Positions 23,157-34,665 are shown, counted from the stretch's first letter. The stretch is DNA of 64,000 nt from Salticus scenicus (GCA_963930645.1 OZ005648.1:194157304-194221303), one strand, 5' to 3'. Made by a program: numbers and translations. The notes: generated from the sequence alone by a model not told the origin.

Positions 23157-23647
23157 TAAATGTTTCAGAAACGTTTCGAAACGTTCAGTTTGCCTTCCAA
23201 TTAGTTTTAAAAATGTAGAAATGTCCGCGAATGTGAGAAAAAATCGGATACGTAACAGAAACGTTTCAGTCAGTTAACAAATAGAACATTGAAAAAGGCG
23301 AATGTTTCAGAAATGTATCAAAGAGCATACTTAAATTTGTAACGATAATGAAATTTTGTAAGCTTTTTGTAACCTAATTGAAACATTCTGTTCTGTATGG
23401 GAGGAGACGAAATCATGTATGTAAGCATAACTCGGTTCTAAATTACTTCACAATAAAGAAAATACACATGGAGAGATTAAACTTCACTAGAAAAAAAAAT
23501 CTTCGGTTTTGGAACTTTCGAATTTAAAGTAGAAGAAGGGGGGGAAATCGGTTTTTGGGGAAAAATTTCTCAATATCCGGAATTTTTGAGTAGAACAAAA
23601 AATCGCGCAAAGGTGCTGAAAACAGCCACGTGTCTTCTTTAGGATAT

Positions 23648-23678
<31 letters not shown>

Positions 23679-24000
23679 TTGTGGGTTTCGATATATTTGT
23701 GTGTGTGTGTATGTGTGTAGGGGGGGGGAGTAGGATGGGGCAAATTTAACCCCCCTTTTTCGAGATGGTAAATTTGTGACCACAGGCGCTAAATTGGTCA
23801 TAAAAAATCAAAAATCATTGGGAACTGCCGTTACCAATTTTCTCGCATGGATTGTTTATATGTAACCTACAGTAACGGAATTTTACGAACTGTCTCTCTC
23901 CTTTCCCCCTTGGACGTCTTAAGGCAATACTAACTTTTCCAAGCGTATCTCAGTAAGTTTAAATTTTATGTGTGGACTGGTTATGCATACCTAACACGTG
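23155..24000 (+). repeat. Diverged repeat, arm C
   Basis: Inverted partner of arm B over 23155-23810 and direct partner of arm A over 23480-24000. It contains a poly-A tract (23653-23677), a GT-type microsatellite near 23698-23718 and a poly-G tract. No coding capacity. Confidence 0.7.
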
Positions 24001-24172
24001 CTATAGAGGGAATATATGAAATTTCCTCCGTTCCCCCTTTTAATTTCACGGGAGGAAGCAATTTTTTGAAGCGTCGATTGTTTTTTCGTATCCAATACAC
24101 ACACCACAATAGAATTTTGCGAAATTACTATCTACTCCTACCCCACTATGCTTTAAATTATCTCAGGAAGGC

Positions 24173-24209
<37 letters not shown>

Positions 24210-25906
24210 CCGGTTTGTTACGTGTATGCAAAATGCACTATAAGGGGAATTTGTAAAATTATCACCCTGAAAAACACGTAAAAAACACATTTTCAAGCTT
24301 AAATGATCTTTAAATTACGTTAGAATGGCGAATTTAGGTCTGTGGTTTTTGATTAAGTGTACGTACCTACATTTTGTTGGGATTTCCAGAAACTTCAAAC
24401 TTGCTTGCCGGCGAAAAGGGGTGTAAAAATGGGTAAGCCACAGTTGAAGGCAGTGTGGACCGGGACTCCTTATGTTACGAGAGAAAAAAAAAAGAAAAAA
24501 AAAATACACTAACGAATGCAGCGAACAATTTAACTTAGGTTTCAACTGATTTTAGTGACTTTTTTTTTTTTTTTTTTTTTTAGATTTTACTATTAATGAT
24601 ATGGAATTAAAAAAATCCATTTAAATATCTGACCAGCTAAGCGGGCAAATCCTGCTGGTAATAATAACAATATTAATAAAAATAATATATCCATTGAAAT
24701 CGCTCATAACCTTATTTTCTGTGATTGCACATTTTTTTTTTTTTTTTTTTTTTAGTTTAAAGTTCTTTTAACCTATGCCGGTGCCACTGGTTTCATTGTA
24801 CCACCCAACTATTTGATACATTTGAATTGCTGTTTTTGGTGTGGGCTGATAATTTTTTAGCCTTACATTGTGAGGCTTATCTTGTACTTTCTTGGTAATT
24901 TAATTTTATAGATTTTAACTAACAATAATAATTTACTTTAAATTTTCTACTGTCCGTTCACGGGTAATTTCGCATCTTTCGGTAACTTTCGCATTTCGGA
25001 CACATACAATTTTTTCAGGTTTAAAAAAAATCTTACCTTCTTAGTAATAAAAACCTAAGTTTCTAAACTGATGCCATTAGTACAACAATTTATTATAAAC
25101 ACGAAAATAAATTTTAGTCTGTGGTTTGGAGAAGTGAATAAAATAATTGTAGACGAAAATTCTATATAAAAGTTTAAGTAAACTAGGGGGCTCTGCCCCC
25201 TGCTCGCTCCGCTCACCAACCCCCGAGGAAGGCTTTCCCTCACCCCGACTTGCTTCGCTCATTAACCCATGCTGGATTTTGCCCGACTATTCGCAACTTT
25301 GCCTTTCATTGAATTGGAATATTAATAATACATAACACAAGAGAAAAGTTGAACAATATTATAGAAATCCACCATATATGGTATCACATTGAAATACAAA
25401 TATTTAATATTATATCGTTTAAAATATGTGAAAAATCTGTCTTAACGTTCGACAGTTCAATAACAATTTGCCATTATTTTGAGAGAAAACATATGTTAAA
25501 CAGCTAGACACACAAAATAAACAACGATAGCACTAACTGTTTAGAACAGAGAGAAATTCTTATCTAAACGATTTAGCGCTACAACTTTGGTATACGTTCC
25601 ACTTGTTGAATTTTTGTCACTGTTGGACGATGAATTTTTCGGGTATTATTGCTTGATTAAAGAAATTATGAATTTATTTTTTCTAATGCCTATATTTTTT
25701 ACTATTGAATTTTTTTTAGTTAATTTAGGGCAATATGTAACACTCTGCATTTATTTCTAATGTACAAGAAGGTTTAAAACGGTGCTTACAACAGTAAAGA
25801 TGCAACTTTTTAAAGTACATTTTTCCTAGAATATGATTTAGTCAGATCTATTGAAATTAAATATCTTATGTGATTATTGCAATTATTTTAAACATTTCAT
25901 TTGTAG
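24001..25906. other. A+T-rich sequence with minor repeats
   Basis: Holds several poly-T tracts (24177-24206, 24560-24581, 24732-24753). A GC-rich segment at 25183-25262 has a GGGGGCTCTGCCCCC palindrome followed by a repeated GCTCGCTCCGCTCA / TTGCTTCGCTCA phrase. Open frames of 60-100 codons have no recognisable domain. Confidence 0.45.
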
Positions 25907-26167
25907 TAGTACGACAGGACAATTTCTTTCAGATAGCGATTTTGCATTGTCGCCATGAATGAGCCAATATGCCCGTCAATATCTGATTTTACCATTTCTT
26001 AAACTATATTAAATACTAAGTTAAATCGGGGGGAAAAAATCACACTTTTCGAAACCTACTGATAAGCGAAAAATTCATCCTTGATTATATTGTAAAAACG
26101 GATTGCCGATTTGGAGTATTCAAGATAGACCATCACCATTCATAAATTGGATGGCTTTTGAATGTTT

Positions 26168-26360
26168 GTTGACAATATTTTCTGAATAAATATTCATGAT
26201 GGCTCCTGAATACTTGTTGGCGATATATTCTGAATAATTATTATTGTTGGCGATATCTACTGGTATATATTGAACATGACATCTTAATAGTTGTTGGCGA
26301 TATCTCCTGAACTTGTGTTAATGATTGGCTTCTAAATATTTGTTGGCTACAACTTCTGGA
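26168..26360 (+). repeat. 48-bp minisatellite in copy 1
   Basis: TGTTGGCGATAT-type cores at 26168, 26216, 26245, 26293 and 26341 give steps of 48, 29, 48 and 48 bp. This is the complement of the longer array at 28514-28980. Confidence 0.75.
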
Positions 26361-26849
26361 TGTGTACTGGTTACACCTTGATTTTTTTACATATATATTA
26401 GGAACAACTATAGTATTTCTAGGAATATTCAACTATAGTATTTAGGAACAACTATAGTAGAATGAAATATAATGATATTGGATAATATAATGTAATTTAA
26501 TTTATAGAGACATCAAAGGTACAGGAAAAACTACTTTAGCCATTTTCTTTCTAATAGAACGGATAATATTTTACCTGGAGATATTTTGTATATTTAGCTC
26601 AAATAAAAAATGCTCTTCTTTTTTTCTCTCTTGAATTAAGTTAAAAAATATTTAAAATAAAATTGAAAAAAAAAAAAAATGTGCTAAAGCAATGTAACAG
26701 TTTAACCTCTTGGCGAAATTTTAAATTTGGCACCGAAGTAACTTAGACTTTTCCCGCAAAAATCTTGACATGCTTAACTGAGATAGATAATTTAAGTCAT
26801 CGTCAAAATAAATGAAAAATTTAAAATCTGGCAGTGAGGTCCTGTATTA

Positions 26850-27030
26850 GGTGTAACTAAAATATTTTAGCAATGCAGTTACTTCATTCCATTACATGAA
26901 AAAATAGACAAAAAAAAAAAAAAAAAAAAAAAAGGTGTAACTAAATTAGGTGTAACTAAAATATTTTAGCAATGCAGTTACTTCATTCCATTACATGAAA
27001 AAATAGACAAAAAAAAAAAAAAAAAAAAAG
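26850..27030 (+). repeat. 99-bp tandem duplication ending in poly-A
   Basis: A segment beginning GTGTAACTAAAATATTTTAG and ending in ATAGACA plus poly-A occurs at 26850 and again at 26950. It lies inside copy 1, directly before its right inverted repeat. Confidence 0.85.
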
Positions 27031-27145
27031 TCCTGTTGTATTAAATTAAATTCTGTTTTCTGCAAAGTCTTACATCAATGCTTAAAAAACAAAAATAGGT
27101 TGTGAATTTTATTATTATTATTACACTATTTTATAATTTTTCTCG

Positions 27146-27560
27146 GTACTTATGTATTAACGCCACCACAGCAGAAGTTGCGCTAATGCGCAATAAAGAG
27201 TAATCTTGTTGTTCGCAAACAAGTGACATAGGGGGACAGCGAGACATCTTTTGGAATCTTATTTATCAGAGTGAACATCTATAGTATCTCCCCACAACTG
27301 AATTTGGCGATTTATATTTGGCGACTATGACTAAATCATAAATCTAAAAATCATAAATAATAAAATCATAAGCTAAATCGTAAATCATAAGCTAAATCAT
27401 AAAATCATAAATCCAAAATAAGCAGCATGCAGGCTGCCATATTATATCTCAAAGAGTCCAGAACGACATCGTTATCGTTCAAAACGGCGCCAAAGAAAAA
27501 TCGCCAAATTCAGTTGTGGGGAGATACTATAGTTGTACGGTGGCGTTAATACGTAAGTAC
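27146..27560. mobile_element. 415-bp MITE with 22-bp inverted ends
   Basis: GTACTTATGTATTAACGCCA at 27146 is inverted at 27539-27560, 21 of 22 bases. A second, inner inverted pair (TATAGTATCTCCCCACAACT at about 27280, complement at about 27531) makes the element a two-step hairpin. A degenerate TAAATCATAA-type repeat fills the centre. Non-coding. Confidence 0.75.
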
Positions 27561-28440
27561 CTTTTTCTCTGTATTTAATGCATGGCTAGAGTTAAAATGG
27601 CTATTGTGGTTGCGTAAATGAATTCCTTGGCGAAAAACGTACGAGTTTCTTCATTTCTAAATTTCAAAAATAGCTAAATCGGTCATAGTAAAGATTCATC
27701 ATTTTAAATATATTTTGAGTGAAAAAACTAAATCTTTATATAAAGTAATCTATGTTGTTGTCTCGTAAATTTCATTTTAAAAAATTCTGGGCTTCACTTC
27801 TAAATTTATACCAATCGTTGTTTAACATAATTATAATATTCATTACTAAATATTTTTCGCCTAACGTTAAAATAAAAACTAATAATATAAACTAAACTAA
27901 TAGTATAAACTTAACTAATAATATAAAATAAAATAAAATTATAAACCAATTTTCATTTCATTTTTATTAAATTTTTACTTAATGTTTTTAAAATATCGGT
28001 TATTTTCATGTTTTGCTATTCTAAATAATTTTTTCTTCTCTCGAGCATCTCAAAGATGCTAATATTTCAATTTTCTTATTTACACCATTGATCACATTTT
28101 AATTTTCCTGAGGAAAGTGATGTCAGAGACACTGAAAAAAAACGTCATAAGAGAAACTTTTCCCTCCGGTGGCAAATAGAGTACCTTCATAAACCGGACG
28201 TTTTTCTTAATAACTTCGTTAATTAAAATGATAGAAATTTCTAAGCAGCTGAAATGCCTTCCTTGAAGCAGTCGGAATACACAGATACCTCTCATGATGC
28301 AGAGCACTTTGCCCTCCGCGAGAAGTTGCTGTCGCAGACAAAATATATTGACGCCAGCGACAGTTACTTTTTTTTAATATATAGAGGTAAATAAATAAAT
28401 AAATTTAACTTAAAAGAAAAAAAAAGGACAGCATTTAATT
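27561..28440. other. A+T-rich sequence
   Basis: Non-coding. Short repeats of ACTAATAATATAAA-type near 27880-27930. The open frame at 28092-28307 has no recognisable domain. Confidence 0.5.
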
Positions 28441-28513
28441 TAGTACGACAGGACTAGTTTATGTATTACAATCATTTAACTATAATAATAATAATAATAA
28501 TAATAGATTATAG

Positions 28514-28980
28514 AAACATTTACCAACTATTCTGAAGACATCCCCATAAAAAGATTTAGCCGTCTATCTAGAAGCCATTATCAAAATCTATCCAGACGAA
28601 ATATCCTACAAATATTTAGAAGCCATAATCCATGCATATCCCAGAAGCCTCGACAACAAATATTAAGAAATCATAATGTATACATATCCTCAAGTTATCA
28701 CCTACAAATATTCAAAAGCTATAATAAATACATATTCAGAAATATCGCCAACACATTGTGAGTCAGTTTAAATACGCACCAGGCTATCGGACAACCTATC
28801 GCCAACGCATTGTAAGAAGCCATCATGAATATGTACTCCGAAGATATCGCCGACAAATATTCAGAAGCCACCATCAATATATATTCAGAAGATATCGCAA
28901 TTAAATATTCAGAAACCACCATCAATATATATTCAGAAGATATAGCCGACAAATATTTAGAAGCCATCCAATTTATGAAT
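28514..28980 (-). repeat. 48-bp minisatellite, about 10 units
   Basis: Units with GATATCGCC or GATATAGCCG cores at 28843, 28891 and 28939 are spaced exactly 48 bp apart; more decayed units extend leftward to about 28514. Because 48 is a multiple of three, the minus strand shows an open frame (28719-29042) with a 16-residue repeat SEYLSAISSEYILMVA. This is a by-product of the repeat; no known protein family matches. Confidence 0.8.
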
Positions 28981-29089
28981 ATTGAGGGTCTCATATAACA
29001 AGATCGGCAATTGATTTCTAAATGCGATTGAGGGAGAATCACTAGCTTAAGAGTAAATTTTTATAAAAGTTTATTTGCAGATTTGACAA

Positions 29090-29470
29090 GATATTTTAAA
29101 ATACTGTAAGTAGTTTGGAATAGAAGGTTGCAATTTTTTTATACCAACTATGGAAAAATTGCCATAGCAGGGATTTGAACCCGGGCCCGCCGGGTTCCAC
29201 TGAGCCACCCAGAATGATAACCAGCTCGACATTTCTCACATAATAACCGTCGGCAAGGTCAACGTATTTGCAAAATCGGACGTAAATATTAATAGGCGAG
29301 AAATGTCGAGATGGTTATCAGCCAGAGTGGCTCAGTTGAACAGCATCCGCATGTTAAGCGGACGTCCAGGATTCAATTCCCGGCTGTGGCATTATTCATA
29401 GAGTTGGTATAAAAATAATAATAATAAAACCTACTTTATATTCCAAACTACTTAAAATGAATTTTCAGGG
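29090..29470. mobile_element. Two tRNA-like SINE copies in inverted orientation
   Basis: The right copy (plus) shows a box A-like TGGCTCAGTTGA (29328-29339) and box B-like GGATTCAATTCC (29369-29380). The left copy (minus) shows TGGCTCAGTGGA and GGGTTCAAATCC on the complement (29207-29171). Both are flanked outward by matching ATACCAACT.TG / AGTTGGTAT and then TTCCAAACTACTTA blocks, so the arms extend well beyond the tRNA-like parts. They are not functional tRNAs: pairing of the stems is poor and the right copy's box B is degenerate. Confidence 0.7.
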
Positions 29471-29632
29471 TTGATGAGATTATCAATAAAATTTGTAAAT
29501 ATTTTAAGATAGTTTAAGAAATTAAATGGAAAATTTGGATATTGGTAGACATCCAGACAAATTATAGGTGACAGATCGGAAAAGGCTAACAACGCAAAAT
29601 CTCAGTTTGAAAGAAATAGTCCTGTCGTACTA

Positions 29633-29865
29633 ACAAACGAAATTAAAGGCGTCGCAGTTGTAAAAATGCATTGTAAGAAAAATTTACCCGCGATTAAAAA
29701 AATAAAATAAAATAATAAAAATAAGGTATGTCTAAATTGTATTTTAAATATATAGAGGTAATTTTGTGTAAGTACCGCCGATTGGTGATTTATCGGTTTT
29801 CTTTCTCGGGTACCGCAAAATAGAAAAAAGTTTTGGTCAAGGAAAAAAAAGAAAAGGTTAAAATG

Positions 29866-29907
<42 letters not shown>

Positions 29908-30459
29908 ATTATTTAATAATATAAAAAATAATATAAACGAAATAAATTAAAAAAAGAAAAAAAAAAAAAAAAGGCTTTTTTCCCCCCCCTGTTCTTGGGA
30001 TAGGATTCAGGGTAGAGTGAGAAAAAGAAAATAATAAATTTGGGGTATTTATGTATTGTCTTTTCTGCAATAAATTATTGACGAGTTTTATGAATTTGCG
30101 CATCTGCTAACATCATTATTTATGAGCAGTAATAAAGATTAAAATTGTTTCCGTAACTTATTCTGATATCTTTAAAATTTTATTAGTAAACAAAAAATAA
30201 TTAAACTTGCGTTTGCAGTTAAAATTTTATTTTAAAAATAAAGAGAGAATTAAACCTTATTTTATAAATGAAATCTTAAAACTACAATCTAAGAGAGAGA
30301 TAAGCATTAAGTGACATATATATTGCACTAAAAGGATTTATGGAAGAGAAATAAAAGTGCTTTCATGGCAAAACAATAAATAGTAGAAAGCTATTTCTTA
30401 TTTTTGAACAAAAAACCCCTCGCTTATCTTAACATATTTACTGGGAATATTTTGTTTGT
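29633..30459. other. A+T-rich sequence with a (TA)n run
   Basis: Contains (TA)n at about 29868-29901 and poly-A near 29953-29972. Nothing else recognised. Confidence 0.5.
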
Positions 30460-31120
30460 GAGTTTATGTTGAAATAACTAAGGAATGTTTTGAGCTTGAA
30501 AATTAGCTTACGTGTACAAATAAAGATATCAAAGCAGTTAAATAGAATATGGAAATATATATATATATATGTATGTATGTATGTATGTGTGTATCCTTAT
30601 TTTATCAGTATAGAATATGAATTCTCATGTGTAAATTATTTTGATTTTTTCATGTGATTTACGGAGTTCAAGTTTCTATTTCTGTTAGACGGGTTATTGG
30701 TTTCAATCAAATTATTTTCTATTAAATGATATTTTTCCACATAATGTCACTGCCTTATTACTGACCGACTTCCGTCGGTTTTTTAGAATGCATATTGAAA
30801 TAACTAAGAAAACATTTTAGCTTAAAAATTACCTTACATATACTATTAAATGTATCCAAGATTTTAAATGACGTACTGAAACATATATATGCTTATTTTA
30901 TGAATATAGAATCTGGATTCTCATGTCTAAATTATTTTGATTTTTTCATGTGATTTACGAAGTTCAGGTTTCTATTTCTTTTAGACAGGTTATTAATTTA
31001 AAAAAAAAAAATTACCTTCTATTAAATGACATTTTTCCGTATACTATGGCTGTCTTATCACTTACCGACTTCCTTTGGTCTTTCAGAAAACATCTAAAAT
31101 TTAGAGTCAAAATAGAATTA
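30460..31120 (+). repeat. Tandem duplication of about 300-326 bp
   Basis: The phrase GAAATAACTAAG recurs at 30471 and 30797, TTTTTTCATGTGATTTACG at about 30647 and 30943, and ACCGACTTCC at about 30764 and 31063. The two units are clearly diverged. Non-coding. Confidence 0.7.
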
Positions 31121-31557
31121 AATACAAAATTAATAAGATTAATAAGTATTTAAATGCATTATTAATTTCCCATAAACAAACGCTATATTTAAGATTAGAT
31201 GCTTAAACAGAAATTGAGCCATAATTCAATATTTCAGATTTTAAAATTAAAATAGTTATTCTATATTCAATTACTTATTATTATTATTATTATTATTATT
31301 TGAGGATTCTCAGATTTTATAGTTGACATGAATATGGATAATAGTAAGAAACATTTTTCTTTCACAAATGCTATGATTAAAATAAAATACAGAAATTCTA
31401 AATAAGATGGGAAATAGTAGCGAACTATAGCATGACGTAGCATGACTTATTACAGATAAATATGTTTTTTTTTTTTTTTTAATATTTTCCTTTTATATAC
31501 GTAATCCTTGTTTTCAAAATATCTTATGGAAGAAACTTTCTAAAATCTACACTTTTT
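31121..31557. other. A+T-rich sequence
   Basis: Includes TTATTA repeats near 31275-31300 and poly-T near 31466-31481. Nothing recognised. Confidence 0.5.
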
Positions 31558-32551
31558 ACTTTCCGAACACTATAGTGAGGAAAGTATTGTAATCATGTCA
31601 AAAATCCGAATATCAGATTTTGATGTTTCTATACGTTTCGAGGTCCCCTGAGTCCGTTTCCACTATTTTTGAGATGATGTATGTATGTGTGTGTGTATGT
31701 GTGTATGCGTGTATGTATGTGTGTATGTCGTGTTCCTAGCGTCTAAACGCTTTGTTCAAATAAGCTGAAAGTTGGTACGTATATTGTAAGTCACCATAGT
31801 ACGAACCCTATAGATTTTGGTGAATCTAGCACTTATAGTTTTTTACAGGGACACAAAGAAAAATTCTTTATCATTATGGCCTATGGGACCAAAATCTTAA
31901 AAGTGGAATAGCATCTAAACGCCTTATTCAATTGAGCAGAAACTTTATACCCATATTATAGGTCACAGATACTCAATCTGTATAGATTTTGGTGATCTAG
32001 CACTTATAGTTTTTTTACAGGGACACAAAGAAAAATTCTTTATCATTAAGGCCTATGGGGCCAAATTTTTAAAAGTGTGATAGCGTCTAAACGCCTTATT
32101 AATCTGAGCAAAAAAATTGTACACATGTTATAGGTCGCATTTGCACCAACTGTATAGATTTTGGTGAATCTAGCACTTACAGTTTTTTTACAGGGACACA
32201 AAGAAAAATTCTTTATCATTATGGCCTATGAGACCAAATTTTTAAAAGTGCGATAGCATCTAATCGCCTTATTCAATTGAGCTGAAAATTTGTATGAATA
32301 TTATAAATCACTGTTGCACTAACTATAAGCATTTTGGTGAATCTAACATTTATAGATTTTTACAGGGACACAACGAAAAATTCTTTATCATTATGATCTA
32401 AGGGCTCAAAGTTCAGTAGTGTTAAATAAAACCTCGTGTGATATATGGAGAAAAAAACACTCTATTATGGTTTTCTCTCTTTTGTTTGTTTAGCAATTCC
32501 TCTTTCTTTATTTTATCTACAAAACTGTTAGTTACTCAATGTTCGGAAAGT
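31558..32551 (+). repeat. Tandem-repeat element, 172-bp monomers
   Basis: ACTTTCCGAACA (31558-31569) is inverted exactly at 32540-32551. After a head (GAAAGTATTGTAATCATGTC with a GAGGTCCCCTGAGTCCGTTT phrase) and a TATG/TGTG microsatellite come four monomers with the core TCTAAACGC at 31742, 31914, 32086 and 32259 (steps 172, 172, 173). Each monomer carries ACAGGGACACAAAGAAAAA. Same architecture as 1727-3025 but a different monomer sequence. Non-coding. Confidence 0.8.
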
Positions 32552-33187
32552 CGAGTGGAGTCACTCCAGATTTTTATACATTAAAACGGCTCGTTATTTA
32601 GCTTATTTTCTGCATTTACTTTTCCATATTTATTTTTTTAAATTGCAAATATAGTTTAACAATTGAGTATAATAAATTTATCAGTAGATCCAAAGAATAT
32701 TTCCAGTACAACAAGTGAGAGTTTCAAATATTTTTTTTTTCACCCGTGACAGATGTAATGAGTCAAATTCGAGTGCTTGCGTGTTATATGTTACAGCAAA
32801 GCGTATGGATTCGAGTCTAATTCAAAGCGTGCTAAATTACAACTTCTAGCCTACGTTTTGATATTTTATTTGGTACCACTTGCAAGCGCTATTTATAAAA
32901 AGCTCGCGCAAATTAAACTTTTTTTTTATTTTTCTTTTTAGGACTGAGGGCCTATTTGTCTCAATCTGGGATTTTTGCGTTGTCGATTTCGATAGTTGGA
33001 CTTTTGTCGAAATCTAAAATTTATCGAAAATATAATTGAATAATTTGAAAGCGATGTTATAATTTGAAAAAAGAAAAGAAAAGAAAAAAAAAAACTAATA
33101 GTCCTCCGTCCTAAACTAAATTCTGCTTTTGCCAGAATTTCATCAAAATCTTTTTATTATTTTTATTATTATTATTGAAAGAAAAGG
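32552..33187. other. Spacer sequence
   Basis: A+T-rich with poly-T and GAAAA tracts. No feature recognised. Confidence 0.5.
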
Positions 33188-33418
33188 TTGGTTGGTTGTA
33201 GGATTTTAAGGCCGATTGACTCCTGATGTGTCCTAGGCCTAGAGGGGGAATGCCCTCCGTGGGGGTCTTTCTAAGGGGTCCTAGCCCGTATTTACGCAAG
33301 TTTCGGAGGAAACCACGGAAAACTCCGAACGGCTAGGTCGATGAGCGCGACCTGGGATCGAACCCGGCACCTCCCATCTACCAGCTTTGAGCGCAGAACC
33401 GCTCGGCCGCTGGTGGGC
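33188..33418 (-). mobile_element. tRNA-derived SINE with 12-bp target duplication
   Basis: TGAAAGAAAAGG lies on both sides (33176-33187, 33419-33430). On the minus strand the 5' part has box A-like GGCCGAGCGGTTC (33411-33396) and a perfect box B GGGTTCGATCCC (33365-33354), the two internal RNA polymerase III promoter boxes. The body contains GTTTTCCGTGGTTTCCTCCG and ends in a short (ACCA)-type tail. The head looks tRNA-derived but continues well past tRNA length, so this is a SINE and not a tRNA gene. Clear target duplications suggest a fairly young insertion. Confidence 0.85.
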
Positions 33419-33838
33419 TGAAAGAAAAGGAAAAGAAAATTAATAATAATCAGTATCGTTACAAGCGATATCGAAAAAGTTTTTTCTAATAATTTTAAAT
33501 TTGTAAATAAAAAGTGCGTGTGAAATAATATGAAATAAAAATAAGTAAAAAAATGAATTTAATGATTTAATGTTTTTGTTTTTCGGGGGCTGTTCATGCA
33601 TATAAAAAATGCGTATTAAAACGAGTCGAAGAAGGAAGCGAAATAAGTATTGAGTTATGTTACGATAAATACGATATATAATATGATACGATATATTAGA
33701 CCTATCGTCCAGGGTTAGTAGCATTTTCGTTGAAAGAAATAGTTTGTTCGTTCGGTGCAACTTGCACATTAGTCCCGTGAGGTACAACTTTCACATGAGT
33801 CCCTTGAGGTACAACTTTCACTTTTGCACATTAGTCCC

Positions 33839-33877
<39 letters not shown>

Positions 33878-34074
33878 ATTTATTATACATATGTTACTTA
33901 CAATATTTTAACATTTTGTCAAAATTTTGAAACAAACTCGTGTATTAGATTTTTTTTTTTTTTTTTTTACATTTATACCCAAGCTTTAAGAACTGTAGTT
34001 ACAATGATTTTTATCTCGATTGGTCCTTATTACAGAAATACACAGAAACAATTGCGCAATATTTTGTAGATATC
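33419..34074. other. A+T-rich sequence with poly-T tracts
   Basis: Includes a small direct repeat (TGAGGTACAACTTTCACAT near 33779 and 33804) and long poly-T tracts at 33842-33873 and 33951-33968. No gene. Confidence 0.5.
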
Positions 34075-34100
34075 GCGTGTATTAGAACTTTCAAACTCTG

Positions 34101-34450
34101 CTAGATAGTGCAGAAAAGGAATGACGCGTGAGCTGTCGCATTGTCATGATGCATCAAACTTTGGTTTTCCCGCAATTTAAGCCTCTTCCTGCGCACAGCA
34201 TCCCTCGTGTGCACTAGGATTACCTGGTAGACATCCTTGTTTACCATCTGAGCAGACGTGGAATCGTCACAGACCGACATTCTGCCCTGTTGAAAACGTT
34301 CAAACCACTCATAGCAATGCGTGCGACTCCTACAGTCCTCCCCGTATGTTTGGCTAAGCATTTGAAATGTCTCTGTGAATGTTTTGCTAAGTTTGTAGCA
34401 GAATTTCACACACACACACGATGTTCTTCAAGCTCCTTCATTGTTACTTT
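34101..34450 (-). pseudogene. Mariner transposase, internally deleted
   Basis: On the minus strand a start (about 34445, MKELEE-like) leads into VKFCYKLSKTFTETFQMLSQ and YEWFERFQQGRMSVCDD, the N-terminal helix-turn-helix of mariner transposases. A GT-repeat at 34410-34419 appears expanded and shifts the frame near the start. After about residue 60 the protein jumps to RDAVRRKRLKLRENQSLMHHDNATAHAS, which belongs to the catalytic core around the second Asp. The segment with the first Asp and the WVPH/HL linker is lost, and the end is truncated after HAS. About 115 codons remain of a usual 340-350, so it is a non-autonomous relic. Upstream, 34450-34665 is GC-richer and probably the element's 5' untranslated part and terminus. 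Confidence 0.8.
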
Positions 34451-34665
34451 GTCACTAATCCAACGAGCAGGCTGTACACGTACTTACTTCAGCGGCTGTG
34501 GTCTGCTTGCTAATTGTCCGAGCGACACGAAGCAAATGGCAGTTTGTTGTCTAAACCTGCCGGTAGGTGCGCTCAGTAGCCGCAGCGTTGGTGCTCTCTC
34601 TGCTGGCTGTTGCGCTATTTCAAAAGTTGTTTCTTTTTTAACACCTCTCGTACATCACTTTTAAA

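Larger units (their letters stand above)
25907..27042 (+). mobile_element. TAGTACGACAGGAC element, copy 1
   Basis: The left end TAGTACGACAGGAC (25907-25920) is inverted, with two substitutions, at 27029-27042. The following bases ATTTCTTTC and ATTTTGCATTGTCGCC match the inverted copy ending at 29632. Near the left end lies a 48-bp-period minisatellite (26168-26360). No coding capacity; a non-autonomous inverted-repeat element. Confidence 0.7.
28441..29632 (-). mobile_element. TAGTACGACAGGAC element, copy 2 (inverted)
   Basis: Bounded by TAGTACGACAGGACTA at 28441 and its complement ending at 29632. It is in the opposite orientation to copy 1, and the block next to 29632 matches the block next to 25907. 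It differs by a longer minisatellite and by an inserted inverted SINE pair. Together copies 1 and 2 form a 3.7-kb inverted structure around 27043-28440. Confidence 0.75.

Noticed and set aside
28514..28980. Regular 48-bp repeats as a possible CRISPR array
   Set aside because: Units are contiguous with no unique spacers, there are no cas genes, and the DNA is clearly eukaryotic.
29325..29391. tRNA gene
   Set aside because: Box A and B are present, but stems pair poorly and the sequence extends into a repeated SINE arm.
33354..33418. tRNA gene on the minus strand
   Set aside because: Good box A and B, but continuous with a SINE body bounded by target duplications.
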